A DNA stretch of 24,364 bases, taken from positions 1 through 24,364 of the forward strand of contig JBPCMT010000076.1 of the NCBI GenBank assembly GCA_051001995.1. Direction: 5' to 3'. The stretch comes from CAWEHQ01 sp051001995 (GTDB lineage Bacteria; Actinomycetota; Thermoleophilia; Solirubrobacterales; Thermoleophilaceae). Under the pieces are notes generated by a model, which saw only the letters and a program-made list of their open reading frames with translations, did not search any database and was not told the DNA's origin. The first letter of the stretch is position 1. Each line of letters opens with the position of its first letter. Both the position numbers and the translations under genes were made by a program. Of the stretch, positions 1 to 7,288 are shown piece after piece.

Positions 1-380
1 ACAACGACGTCTACGGGCACGTGAACAACGTCGAGTACTACTCGTTCTTCGACACCGCGATCAACGCATGGCTGATCGAGGAGGGGGGGCTCGACATCGA
101 GCGCGGCGAGGTGATCGGCGTCTGCGCCGAGTCCCACTGCGAGTACCGCGGGTCGATCGCCTTCCCGAACGCCGTGGATGTGCACCTACGCGTCGGCAAG
201 CTCGGCCGCTCGAGCGCCCGCTACGAGATCGCGCTGTTCGCCGGGGACTCCGACGAGCCGGCCGCGACCGGATGGTTCGTGCACGTGTTCGTGGACCGCG
301 CCTCGCGGCGCCCGGTGGAGATCGCCCCGCGCCTGCGCGACGCGCTCGAGCGGCTCGTGGTCGCGGAGCCGGTCAGTTGA
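1..380 (+). CDS. Acyl-CoA thioesterase, hotdog fold (5' partial)
   Basis: This is the C-terminal part of a 4-hydroxybenzoyl-CoA thioesterase/YbgC-type hotdog protein, which hydrolyses acyl-CoA thioesters in the cytoplasm. The frame is open from base 3 and begins inside the family signature DVYGHVNNVEYYSFFD, where the first Asp is the usual catalytic residue. The true start lies upstream of the window; the GTG at 21 is the Val of GHVNN, not a start. About 125 residues are visible, nearly the whole single domain. The stop TGA (378-380) overlaps the TTG start of the alcohol dehydrogenase, so the two are probably co-translated. The family is clear; the substrate is unknown. Confidence 0.85.
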   Translation, partial: NDVYGHVNNVEYYSFFDTAINAWLIEEGGLDIERGEVIGVCAESHCEYRGSIAFPNAVDVHLRVGKLGRSSARYEIALFAGDSDEPAATGWFVHVFVDRASRRPVEIAPRLRDALERLVVAEPVS

Positions 381-1501
381 AGATCCGCGCGGCGGTCCTG
401 CGCGAGACGGGACTGCCCCCTCCGTACGCGCGCTCGCGCCCGCTCGAGGTCACGGAGCTCGAGCTCGTGCCGCCCGGGCCCGGCGAGCTGCTCGTGCGCG
501 TCCGCGCGGCGGGCCTCTGCCACTCGGACCTGTCGGTGATCGACGGCTCACGCCCACGCCCCGTGCCGATGGCGCTCGGGCACGAGGCGGCGGGCGAGGT
601 GGTCGACGCAGGAACCGGCGTGGATGGGTTCGCTGCCGGCGACCGGGTGGTCCTGGCGTTCGTCCCGGCCTGCGGGAGCTGCGAGCCCTGCCGCGCCGGA
701 CGGCCCGCGCTGTGCGAGCCGGGCGCCGCGGCCAACGCGGCGGGCACGCTGCTGTCCGGCGCGCGCCGCCTACGGGAGAACGGTGGCTCGGAGGTCAACC
801 ACCACCTCGGCGTCTCCGCGTTCGCCGACCACATCGTGGTCTCGTCGCGGTCGGCGGTGCGGGTGCCGGAAGAGGTTTCGTTCGATGTCGCGGCGCTGTT
901 CGGTTGCGCGGTGTTGACCGGCGTCGGCGCGGTGGTGAACAGCGCCGGCGTCGGGATGGGGGACCGCGTCGCGATCTTCGGCCTCGGCGGAATTGGGCTC
1001 GCGGCGCTGCTCGGCGCGCGGATGGCCGGCGCCGCGACGATCGTGGCGGTCGACGTCGTCGAGGCCAAGCTCGACCTGGCGCGCGAGCTCGGCGCGACGC
1101 ACGCCGTGCTCGCGGGGGAGGGCGCCGTCGAGACCCTTCGTGAAGTCTGCGCCGGCGGGGCCGACCACGCGATCGAGACCGTCGGAAGCGAGCGCGTTCT
1201 GGCCGAGGCGTACGCGGCCACGCGCCGTGGAGGAACCACCGTCGCCGTGGGGCTGCCGCACCCCGACCGAGTCCTCGCACTGCCCGCTCTCAGCCTCGTG
1301 GCCGAGGAGCGGACGCTGCGCGGCTGCTACCTCGGCTCGGGCGTGCCGGCGCTCGACATTCCGCGGCTGGCCGCGCTGCACCTCGCGGGGAGGCTTCCGG
1401 TCGAGCGACTGATCACTCATCGCATCGGGCTCGAAGACGTCAACGAGGGTTTCGACCGGCTCGCCGCGGGCGAGGCGGTGCGGCAGGTGGTGGCCTTGTA
1501 G
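377..1501 (+). CDS. Zinc-dependent alcohol dehydrogenase (MDR family)
   Basis: This 374-residue medium-chain dehydrogenase oxidises an alcohol or reduces an aldehyde with NAD(P)(H). The catalytic zinc ligands are visible as Cys48 (GLCHSD), His69-Glu70 (GHE) and Cys177. The structural zinc lobe is Cys99/102/105/113. The Rossmann motif GLGGIG is at about 202-207. I chose TTG 377 because it overlaps the thioesterase stop as TTGA and places the family's N-terminus correctly. The frame is open further upstream, to 68, but that stretch is an Arg/Ala-rich shadow of the thioesterase gene. The pattern resembles class III/NDMA-type dehydrogenases. The pairing with a thioesterase suggests acyl or aldehyde catabolism, but the substrate cannot be read. 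Confidence 0.9.
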   Translation: MKIRAAVLRETGLPPPYARSRPLEVTELELVPPGPGELLVRVRAAGLCHSDLSVIDGSRPRPVPMALGHEAAGEVVDAGTGVDGFAAGDRVVLAFVPACGSCEPCRAGRPALCEPGAAANAAGTLLSGARRLRENGGSEVNHHLGVSAFADHIVVSSRSAVRVPEEVSFDVAALFGCAVLTGVGAVVNSAGVGMGDRVAIFGLGGIGLAALLGARMAGAATIVAVDVVEAKLDLARELGATHAVLAGEGAVETLREVCAGGADHAIETVGSERVLAEAYAATRRGGTTVAVGLPHPDRVLALPALSLVAEERTLRGCYLGSGVPALDIPRLAALHLAGRLPVERLITHRIGLEDVNEGFDRLAAGEAVRQVVAL

Positions 1502-1527
1502 GGACGCGGCCGCGTGCCGGGAGTCGT

Positions 1528-1543
1528 GTTAGGGTGCCCTAAC
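1528..1543. promoter_or_regulatory. IdeR/DtxR-like iron-box palindrome (candidate)
   Basis: GTTAGGGTGCCCTAAC is a perfect 7-bp inverted repeat around a TG spacer, ending 23 bp before the GTG of the lipoprotein gene. The inner 14 bases, TTAGGGTGCCCTAA, agree at 11 positions with the 3' part of the classical DtxR/IdeR box (TTAGGCTAACCTAA). The 5' part of the 19-bp box is poorly matched. The genes downstream include an Fe(III)-binding lipoprotein, which makes iron control plausible. It is a candidate operator only. Confidence 0.5.
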
Positions 1544-1566
1544 TCGGTCCCGACCTGGAGGTCCGC

Positions 1567-1866
1567 GTGCAGCAACCGGTCCGTAGTTCCGAGGCTCAAA
1601 CGAAGGGTCGCGCTCGATTCGCCGGGCGGACCGCCGCCGCGCTCGCCACCGCCGCGCTCGGAGCCGGGGCGGCGCTCGCGATCGGCGCCTGCGGGGAGGA
1701 CCGCGAGGGCTCGGTCGAGAACATCGGTGGCGGCACGACCGGGACGACCGCGACTGGCGCCACGACGAGCGCCGAGCCCACCACCACCGGCGGGGAGACG
1801 ACCGGTGGGGAGACCACCGGCGGCTCCACGGCGCCCGAAGGCTCAGGCACCACCGGCGGCGAGTGA
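1567..1866 (+). CDS. Small Thr/Gly-rich lipoprotein, function unknown
   Basis: This is a 99-residue protein. A basic N-region (KGRARFAGR) is followed by an Ala-rich hydrophobic stretch ending in IGAC, a plausible lipobox with the cysteine near residue 42. The mature part is low complexity, with TTGGE-type repeats rich in Thr, Gly and Glu, like a surface linker. It begins at GTG 1567 behind a CTGGAGG ribosome binding site. Its stop overlaps the GTG of the iron-binding lipoprotein (GTGA, 1863-1866), so the two are translationally coupled. It may be an accessory of that transporter, but no domain is recognised. The long signal region is unusual, and Gln/Val/Arg residues before the basic run may mean a later start. 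Confidence 0.6.
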   Translation: MQQPVRSSEAQTKGRARFAGRTAAALATAALGAGAALAIGACGEDREGSVENIGGGTTGTTATGATTSAEPTTTGGETTGGETTGGSTAPEGSGTTGGE

Positions 1867-2864
1867 AGCGACGCCGCCTCCTCGCCGGATCGTTCGCGGC
1901 GACCGTCGCCGCGGCCGCGGCGGCGTTCGCCGGGTGCGGCGGCAGTGACGCCGACCTCGTCGTCTACTCGGGCCGCTCCGAGCCGCTGATCAAGCCGTTC
2001 CTCGAGGAGTTCGCCGAGCAGGAGGGCCTCGACGTCCAGGTTCGCTATGGCGAGACCTCCGGGCTCATCGGCACGTTGCTCGAGGAGGGGGAGAACACGC
2101 CGGCCGACGTCTTCATCGGCCAGGATGCCGCGGCGCTCGCCCAGCTCGACGACGAGGGCCTGCTCCAGCCCTACGACGGGATCGAGCGCACCCCCGAGCG
2201 CTACCGGGCCGCCGACCTAACATGGACCGGCCTGTCCGGGCGCGCGCGCGTGCTGGCGGTGCGGCCGGGCGAGGACGCGCCACAGAGCATCTTCGACCTG
2301 ACCGACCCGCAGTTCGAAGGCGAGCTCGTGGCGCCGATCGTCTCGAACGTCTCGTTCCGCGACTGGGTCAGCGCGATCCGGCTCGTCCGCGGCGACGAGT
2401 TCACCCGCCAGTACCTCGAGGGCCTCGAGGAGAACGACGTCGAGCTGCTGGCCAGTAACTTCGACGCCGCCGCCGCCGTCGGTCGCGGCGAGTTCGACGT
2501 CGGGCTCGTCAACCACTACTACATCGAGCTCGTCAAGGAGGAGGGCGACGACCTCGATGCCGTCTACACCGACCAGCAGCCCAGCGGCTTCGGAGTCGTC
2601 TTCAACGTCGCGAGCGCCGGGATCACCGCGCCGTCGGAGCACGAGGAGGCCGCGCAGGCGCTGATGGACTACCTGCTCACCGACGACGTGCAGGAGCGCT
2701 TCGCCGCCGCAAACTACGAGTACCCGGTGCTGCCAGGCGTCGAGGCGCCGCCAGGCGTCAAGCCGCTCGACGAGGTCGTGACCACGAAGGTCTCGCTCGA
2801 GGACCTCGGACCGGCCGCCGAGGAGACCGACCGCCTGCTCGACGAGGTCGGGCTCGGCGAGTGA
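1863..2864 (+). CDS. Iron(III) ABC transporter substrate-binding lipoprotein (FbpA/FutA-like)
   Basis: This 333-residue extracytoplasmic iron-binding protein delivers Fe(III) to an ABC permease. A twin-Arg-rich start (KRRRLLAG) and a hydrophobic stretch end in AFAGC, so Cys25 should be lipidated. The mature domain opens with VVYSGRSEPLIKPFLEEF, typical of the FbpA/FutA group. It carries the adjacent tyrosines Tyr219-Tyr220 in LVNHYY, which bind ferric iron in this family. The GTG start overlaps the preceding lipoprotein gene. The next gene is an epimerase, so the permease and ATPase must be elsewhere or missing. Iron as the substrate is well supported by the dityrosine; related binders of other ligands lack it. 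Confidence 0.88.
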   Translation: MKRRRLLAGSFAATVAAAAAAFAGCGGSDADLVVYSGRSEPLIKPFLEEFAEQEGLDVQVRYGETSGLIGTLLEEGENTPADVFIGQDAAALAQLDDEGLLQPYDGIERTPERYRAADLTWTGLSGRARVLAVRPGEDAPQSIFDLTDPQFEGELVAPIVSNVSFRDWVSAIRLVRGDEFTRQYLEGLEENDVELLASNFDAAAAVGRGEFDVGLVNHYYIELVKEEGDDLDAVYTDQQPSGFGVVFNVASAGITAPSEHEEAAQALMDYLLTDDVQERFAAANYEYPVLPGVEAPPGVKPLDEVVTTKVSLEDLGPAAEETDRLLDEVGLGE

Positions 2865-3778
2865 CCGCTCCTCCCGGGCGAGTGTGCGTGACCGGCGGCG
2901 CCGGGTTCATCGGCGGCCACCTCTGCCGGGCCCTCGTCGCGCGCGGCTACGAGGTCCGCTGCGTCGATCGCGCTGTCGGCGAGGACAGCGCCGGGGGGGT
3001 CGAGATGCTTCGGGCCGACGTGAGCGTCGACTCGCTCGATCCGCTGCTCGAGGGGTGCGACGCGGTGATTCATCTCGCCGCCCTCCCTGGGGTGCGCGCC
3101 ATGCATTCGCTCAGCGACCTGTGGCACCACAACGCCCACGCCACGGCCCGGCTGGTGGAGGCGCTCGGGACCGGTCGCAGACTCGTGCTCGCGTCGACCT
3201 CGTCCGTCTACGGGAACGCGAGCCGGCTACCCACGCCGGAGAGCTCACCCACCTCGCCGCTGAATCCGTACGCGGTCACCAAGCTCGCCGGGGAGGGCAT
3301 CGCTCTGGCGTGCGCTCGTCGCGGTGCCGACATCGTGGTCTGCCGCTTGTTCACGGTCTTCGGTCCGGGCCAGCGATCGGACATGGCTTTCTCCCGCTGG
3401 ATCGACGCGGTCGATCGAGGTCAGCCCGTGCCCTGGTCCGCCCCGCCGGACGCCCGGCGCGAATTCACCTACGTGGACGACGCCGTCCGCGGTCTCGTGG
3501 CCGCGCTCGAGCACGGCCGGGGCAGCGAGATCTACAACCTCGCCGGAACCGGGTCGACGCCGGTGCGTGACGCGCTCGCCGCGGTGGAGGACATCCTCGG
3601 GTGCCGCGCGCGGCTTTCCAAACGGCGGACGTTCTCGGAGGCGGCGATCACCGCCGCCTGCGGCAGGAAGGCTCACGAAGAGCTCGCCCACGTGCCGAGG
3701 GTCGGGCTCCGGGAGGGCCTCGAGCGCCAGGTCGAGGCCGCGCTCGACTCGCTGGCCGTTCCTCTCGCCGCAGCGTGA
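2861..3778 (+). CDS. NAD-dependent epimerase/dehydratase (extended SDR)
   Basis: This 305-residue enzyme probably acts on a nucleotide sugar, as UDP-glucose 4-epimerase and its relatives do. The NAD-binding motif TGGAGFIG is near residue 11. An HLAALPGV segment follows, then STSSVYG, and the catalytic YAVTK is near residue 138. The substrate-side motifs RLFTVFGPGQR and REFTYVDD also match the family. It starts at GTG 2861, overlapping the stop of the iron-binding lipoprotein gene. That coupling looks functional for expression, but no biochemical link between iron uptake and sugar metabolism is evident. The exact substrate is not determinable. Confidence 0.88.
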   Translation: MTAPPGRVCVTGGAGFIGGHLCRALVARGYEVRCVDRAVGEDSAGGVEMLRADVSVDSLDPLLEGCDAVIHLAALPGVRAMHSLSDLWHHNAHATARLVEALGTGRRLVLASTSSVYGNASRLPTPESSPTSPLNPYAVTKLAGEGIALACARRGADIVVCRLFTVFGPGQRSDMAFSRWIDAVDRGQPVPWSAPPDARREFTYVDDAVRGLVAALEHGRGSEIYNLAGTGSTPVRDALAAVEDILGCRARLSKRRTFSEAAITAACGRKAHEELAHVPRVGLREGLERQVEAALDSLAVPLAAA

Positions 3779-3791
3779 AGATCGCAGCCGC

Positions 3792-3878
3792 ATGGCGAGT
3801 AAGCCAAAGAAGAAGTGCTGCAAGTCGAGCCCGCGATGCAAGCGCTGTCCGAAGCGCCTGAAGAAGAAGCGGAAATAG
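3792..3878 (+). CDS. 28-residue Lys/Cys-rich miniprotein
   Basis: This very short ORF begins at ATG 3792, 14 bases after the epimerase stop, and ends at TAG 3876-3878. About half of its 28 residues are Lys or Arg. It has four cysteines spaced CC-x5-C-x2-C (residues 9, 10, 16, 19) around a SSPRCKRCP core. The composition suggests a nucleic-acid-binding or metal-binding peptide. It has no hydrophobic segment. The ferritin gene starts 37 bases downstream, so a role in metal handling is possible. AAG-rich codons distinguish it from the GC-rich shadows nearby. I know of no named family, and the coding call rests on composition and context. Confidence 0.55.
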   Translation: MASKPKKKCCKSSPRCKRCPKRLKKKRK

Positions 3879-3915
3879 ATCTACAGTCGATCTGACCCGC
3901 GACGAAAGGCCAGGT

Positions 3916-4443
3916 ATGCCCGCTGATCGTGTCGTCGACGCCTTGAACCAACAGATCGCCGCTGAGCTCGCTGCGGCTCACCAGTACACCGCGGTGGCCG
4001 TGTACTACGACTCAGCGAGCTTCCCGCGCCTCGCGCGCTTCTTCTACGACCAGGCGGAGGAGGAGCACCGGCACGGGCTGATGATGATCCGGTTCCTCGT
4101 CGATACCGGATCGGACGTCCGGTTCGACGAGATAGCGGCACCCCAGGACGAGTTCGCGGACCACGTGGCTGCGATCAAGCTGGCCGTCGACCAGGAGCGT
4201 TCGGTGACGCAGCGCATCGCCGCGATCGCCGCAACAGCGCGTGAAGCCGGCGATTACGTGTCCGAGCAGTTCATCCAGTGGTTCCTGCGCGAGCAGGTGG
4301 AGGAGGAAGCGACGATGTCGGAGCTTCTCGACGTGGCAGAGCGCGTTCGCCAGCAACCCATGGCACTCGAGGAGTACGTCGCTCGCGAGCATTCCGGGTC
4401 GGCCGCCGGCGACCCGTCCGCGCCCAAAGCCGCCGGAGAGTAG
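3916..4443 (+). CDS. Non-haem ferritin
   Basis: This 175-residue four-helix iron-storage protein oxidises Fe(II) and stores it as a mineral core in a cytoplasmic 24-mer. All ferroxidase residues of the FtnA type are present at the same numbers as in E. coli FtnA: Glu17, Tyr24, Glu50, His53 (EEEHRH), Glu94, Gln127 and Glu130 (EQVEEE). There is no bacterioferritin haem-ligand signature. The C-terminus after about residue 155 is a short Ala/Ser/Gly/Pro tail. The ATG at 3916 lies behind an AAAGGCCAGG ribosome binding site. The gene sits between an iron-uptake block and a converging ZnuA-like gene, consistent with a metal-homeostasis region. Confidence 0.93.
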   Translation: MPADRVVDALNQQIAAELAAAHQYTAVAVYYDSASFPRLARFFYDQAEEEHRHGLMMIRFLVDTGSDVRFDEIAAPQDEFADHVAAIKLAVDQERSVTQRIAAIAATAREAGDYVSEQFIQWFLREQVEEEATMSELLDVAERVRQQPMALEEYVAREHSGSAAGDPSAPKAAGE

Positions 4444-4478
4444 ACCCTGCGTACCGCCGCCTGATCGGCGCGGCTCGG

Positions 4479-5405
4479 CTACAGGCCCGGACAGGAGACC
4501 TGGTCGCCGGTGAACCCCGCGACCATCGCCTCGGCGTCGGAGGCCAGCGCCCCGACGTAGGTGGCTCCGCCCGAGCCCTCCGGGCCGAGTGAGTCGGCCC
4601 ACAGCGGGTCGCCCACTATCGCTCCCGCCTCGTCCGCCACGACCTGCTCGAGATCCGGATCGAGCGGAGACTCGGGGAAGATCGCCTCGACTCTCTCGGC
4701 CCCGATCCGCTCGACGAGCGCCGCGGTCTCGCCGGCCGACGGCTGCGCCTCCGTGGACGCCGACGGGATGAGCGCGCCGAGGATCTCCACGTCATAGCGA
4801 TCCGCGAAGTAGCCGTAGGAGTCGTGGGTCGTGACGAGCTGGCGCTGCGCCGCTGGTACGCGCTTCATGCAACGCCCGATTGCCTGGTCGAGCCGCTCGA
4901 TCGTGGCGGCGTACTCGCGGGCGTTGCGGCGGTAATCACCGGCGCCCGCAGGATCCGCGGCCGCGAGCGCATCCGCGATCGTCTCGGCCGCTGCGACCGC
5001 GTTGCGGGGATCCTGCCACCAGTGCGGATCGTCGGCACGGACCGCCGTGGCGGAGTCGATCAGGGTGACGGTCTCGGCGCCCCCACCGGCGTTCTCGATC
5101 GCTCCGTCTAGGAAGTCGTCCAAGCCGCCACCCGACCGAAACACCACCGCCGCGTCCTCCAGGGCGGCGGCGTCGCTCGGTCGCGGCTCGTACTCATGCG
5201 GGTCGCTGCCGGGCTGCAGGAACTGCTCCACGGCTACGCGCTCGCCGCCGACGTTTCGGACCAGATCCGCGACCTGCGTCGTCGTGGCGACGGCCGTGAC
5301 CTCGGCGGCCGAGTCCTCTTCGCCGGCGCCGCAGCCGGCCGCGGTGACCGTAGTCGCCGCGGCGACTACGACCAGCATCATTCCGCGCCTAGCGTCAACG
5401 AGCAC
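4479..5405 (-). CDS. znuA: Zinc/manganese ABC transporter substrate-binding lipoprotein (ZnuA-like)
   Basis: This is a cluster A-I (TroA/ZnuA) metal-binding lipoprotein. Counted from GTG 5405, the lipobox cysteine is Cys25 (TAAGC). The four expected metal ligands are His70 (SDPHEYEP), His128 (DPHWWQDP), His194 (THDSYGYF) and Asp271 (LWADSLG). The His-rich loop of many zinc-specific members is missing, so manganese cannot be excluded. GTG 5405 gives a signal peptide with two arginines. ATG 5381, behind AGGCGCGG, would give one without positive charge. The frame stays open to 5801, but that stretch is intergenic sequence plus the Fur-family gene. Two Zur-box-like sites lie upstream, favouring zinc. 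No permease or ATPase gene adjoins it. Confidence 0.88.
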   Translation of the reverse strand: MLVDARRGMMLVVVAAATTVTAAGCGAGEEDSAAEVTAVATTTQVADLVRNVGGERVAVEQFLQPGSDPHEYEPRPSDAAALEDAAVVFRSGGGLDDFLDGAIENAGGGAETVTLIDSATAVRADDPHWWQDPRNAVAAAETIADALAAADPAGAGDYRRNAREYAATIERLDQAIGRCMKRVPAAQRQLVTTHDSYGYFADRYDVEILGALIPSASTEAQPSAGETAALVERIGAERVEAIFPESPLDPDLEQVVADEAGAIVGDPLWADSLGPEGSGGATYVGALASDAEAMVAGFTGDQVSCPGL

Positions 5406-5412
5406 GCGTACA

Positions 5413-5433
5413 TGATAATGAGAATCGTTTGCA
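5413..5433. promoter_or_regulatory. Zur-box-like operator, proximal copy
   Basis: This 21-bp imperfect palindrome starts TGATAATGAGAATC and ends GTTTGCA. It agrees at 17 of 21 positions with the actinobacterial Zur-type pattern TGAnAATGATnATCATTTTCA as I remember it. It lies 8 bp before the GTG start of the ZnuA-like gene, where bound repressor would block initiation. A Fur/Zur-family gene lies just upstream of it. The AT-rich stretch stands out in this GC-rich region. Confidence 0.65.
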
Positions 5434-5517
5434 TCAGCGATCTCCCATGCCCTTCCGAGGAATGGTCCCTTCGATCCACTAATTGCGAGACCACTTCCCA
5501 AAGGAAGCATCGCGGCG

Positions 5518-5540
5518 CGCCGATGAGAATCGTTCGCATC
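5518..5540. promoter_or_regulatory. Zur-box-like operator, distal copy
   Basis: The core at 5523-5540, ATGAGAATCGTTCGCATC, matches the proximal box (5418-5435) at 17 of 18 bases. The offset is exactly 105 bp, close to ten helical turns. The outer left arm is degraded (CGCCG in place of TGATA). It lies between the Fur-family stop and the ZnuA-like start. Confidence 0.55.
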
Positions 5541-5617
5541 CCGCGAACGCGGCCGGACCGGGGGCCCGGCGCAGGGAGCGCCGAGAGTGGCGGGCGCCGG
5601 ACGGAGTGGGGGGCGGC

Positions 5618-6109
5618 TCAGCCGGCCGCGTGGACCGGCGCTCGCGGCGGTGCCGGGCGCCGCTCGCCCCGCGCGGCGCAGTCGCCGCACGTGCCGCGCA
5701 GCGTCACGTCGTGTGAGTCGACCACGTAGCCGACGCGTTCTGAGACCGCGTCGATCGCGGCCTCGAGGTTGGCGTCGGCGAACATGACGGTCCGTCCGCA
5801 ACGCTCGCAGACCAGGTGGTGATGATGCTCGGTGCCCGGGTCCACGAGGTCGTAGCGGATCGGGGCGTCGCCGAGCGCGGCGCGATGCAGGAGGCCGAGG
5901 TCCGACAGCAGGTTGAGCGCGCGGTAGACGCTCGCCGACCCCGCCTGGCGGCCCTCCTGGCGCAGGCCGGTCGCCACCTCCTCGGCCGTCAGGCAGCCGC
6001 CCTCGCGGCCGAGGTGCTCGACCACCGCGCTGCGCGCGCCGCCGGAGCGGTGGCCGTGCTCGGCCAGCACCGAGAGCGCGTGGTCGATCCAGGCGTCGCC
6101 CGCGGGCAT
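5618..6109 (-). CDS. zur: Fur-family metalloregulator, probably Zur
   Basis: This 163-residue repressor has an N-terminal winged helix (recognition region around SASVYRALNLLSDLGLL, residues 58-74) and a C-terminal metal-binding dimerisation domain. Metal ligands are visible as His95-98, Cys101/Cys104 (CERC), His133 and Cys141/Cys144 (CGDC); the two CxxC pairs form the structural zinc site. The tail after residue 147 is Arg/Pro/Ala-rich and probably disordered. It starts at ATG 6109 and is followed in the same direction by the ZnuA-like gene, with two Zur-box-like sites between them. Zinc sensing is inferred from that context; Fur and PerR share the fold. Confidence 0.85.
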   Translation of the reverse strand: MPAGDAWIDHALSVLAEHGHRSGGARSAVVEHLGREGGCLTAEEVATGLRQEGRQAGSASVYRALNLLSDLGLLHRAALGDAPIRYDLVDPGTEHHHHLVCERCGRTVMFADANLEAAIDAVSERVGYVVDSHDVTLRGTCGDCAARGERRPAPPRAPVHAAG

Positions 6110-6138
6110 CGCCGCTGACCTTAGCGGCGGCGCGCGTG

Positions 6139-6990
6139 CTAGCGCCCGGGCCGCGGGAACTGCGTGCGCATGACCGTGTCCCAGAGCCGGTCGGGCATCA
6201 GCCGCCGCTGGGCCATCATGATGCGCGCCGACGGCGTGACCGGGTAGCGGGCGCGCGGTCGCGAGCTCGAGATCGCGCGCTCGATCGTCTCCGCGACCAC
6301 CTCGGGTCCGCCCCCAAGGCGGCTCAGCGGCCCGTCGTAGACCTCCTTCGTGGCCTTCGCCACCGCGGGATTGAACGCGCCGTAGGGCCCGTCGGCTTGC
6401 TCGCCGCCGACGCTTCCCGCCGCCGTTTCTCCGAAGCGGGTCTTGATCAGTCCCGGTTCGATCAGGATCACGTTCACGCCGAAGCTCGCGACCTCGAAGC
6501 GGAGCGCGTCGGAGATCGCCTCCACCGCGTACTTCGTCGCGTGGTAGAGCCCGCCACCGGGGAACGTGAGCTTGCCTCCCATCGAGCCGATGTTCACGAC
6601 CTTGCCCCAGCGCTGGCCGCGCATGCCCGGCAGCGCGAGCTGGGACATTCGGATCAGCCCGAAGACGTTGGTATCGAACTGGCGCCGGACCTCCTCCGGC
6701 GAGACCGACTCGACCGCGCCCGACTGGCTGTAGCCGGCGTTGTTGACGAGCACGCCGACCGCGCCCTCGGCCTCCTCGACCTTCGCAACGGCGGCGCGCA
6801 TCGAGTCCTCGTCGGTCACGTCGAGCTCGAGCAGCCGGCAGCCTCGGCCCTCGAGGTCGTGGATCGAGTCGAGCTTGCGGGCGGAGGCGTAGACGGTCCA
6901 GCCCTTGCCGGCCAGCAGCTCCGCCGTCGAGCGGCCGATGCCCGAGGAGCAGCCGGTGACGAGCACGGCATTGGAGGGCGCCTCGGGCAC
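6139..6990 (-). CDS. Short-chain dehydrogenase/reductase
   Basis: This 283-residue classical SDR is probably an NAD(P)-dependent oxidoreductase. The cofactor motif TGCSSGIG is at residues 12-19. NNAGYSQSG, the serine of NIGSMGGK and the catalytic YHATK follow. It then reads IEPGLIKTRFGET, typical of the group that includes bacterial retinol dehydrogenase-like and 17-beta-hydroxysteroid dehydrogenase-like proteins. GTG 6990 (VPEAPSNAVLVTG) puts the Rossmann strand close to the N-terminus. The frame remains open much further upstream, across the transferase gene, but that part is antisense shadow. Only 19 bp separate this start from the divergent BKACE remnant. The substrate is unknown. Confidence 0.88.
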   Translation of the reverse strand: MPEAPSNAVLVTGCSSGIGRSTAELLAGKGWTVYASARKLDSIHDLEGRGCRLLELDVTDEDSMRAAVAKVEEAEGAVGVLVNNAGYSQSGAVESVSPEEVRRQFDTNVFGLIRMSQLALPGMRGQRWGKVVNIGSMGGKLTFPGGGLYHATKYAVEAISDALRFEVASFGVNVILIEPGLIKTRFGETAAGSVGGEQADGPYGAFNPAVAKATKEVYDGPLSRLGGGPEVVAETIERAISSSRPRARYPVTPSARIMMAQRRLMPDRLWDTVMRTQFPRPGR

Positions 6991-7009
6991 GTCCGCTATT
7001 AAACAGGCA

Positions 7010-7288
7010 GTGCCGCCACTTCTCCAGGCCGCCCTCAACGGCTCACGCACGCCCGCCGAGCATCCCGCGGTCCCGAGGACACCCGACGAGCTTGCCGCGG
7101 AGGCCCGGGCGGCGGTCGACGCAGGCGACGGGGTCGCCAGCTGGGCGGTCAACGCCCGGGCGCTCGAACGCGGCCACGGCATCAGGACGGGGCTGGAGGA
7201 CACGACGGTCCTTCCGGACGGCCGTCGAGCGCCGGGCAACGGCGCTCTGGTCTCGGCCGCGGCACGGATGATGGAGCTGGGACCGTGA
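7010..7288 (+). pseudogene. Beta-keto acid cleavage enzyme (BKACE/DUF849), internally deleted
   Basis: The reading frame from GTG 7010 encodes 92 residues. Its first about 40 (LLQAALNGSRTPAEHPAVP) are the exact N-terminus expected of a DUF849 protein, the 3-keto-5-aminohexanoate cleavage family. Its last about 50 (HGIRTGLEDTTVLPDGRRAP, then GNGALV) are the family's C-terminus. The roughly 180-200 residues between them, including the metal-binding His-x-His segment of the TIM barrel, are missing, and the joint is near VDAGDGVASW. The fusion stays in frame and overlaps the transferase gene as GTGA. It cannot make an active barrel. Either it is a recent in-frame deletion that keeps coupling intact, or an assembly collapse. 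Confidence 0.75.

Noticed and set aside
68..376. N-terminal extension of the alcohol dehydrogenase frame
   Set aside because: It is Arg/Ala-rich antiphase reading of the thioesterase gene; the conserved dehydrogenase N-terminus begins at TTG 377.
1740..1860. Tandem repeat DNA in the Thr/Gly-rich lipoprotein
   Set aside because: The short repeats are in frame and code for a TTGGE-type linker, so they are explained as protein low complexity.
5406..5801. Extended ZnuA-like frame back to 5801
   Set aside because: The extra residues come from the operator region and the Fur-family gene and precede a complete lipoprotein signal peptide.
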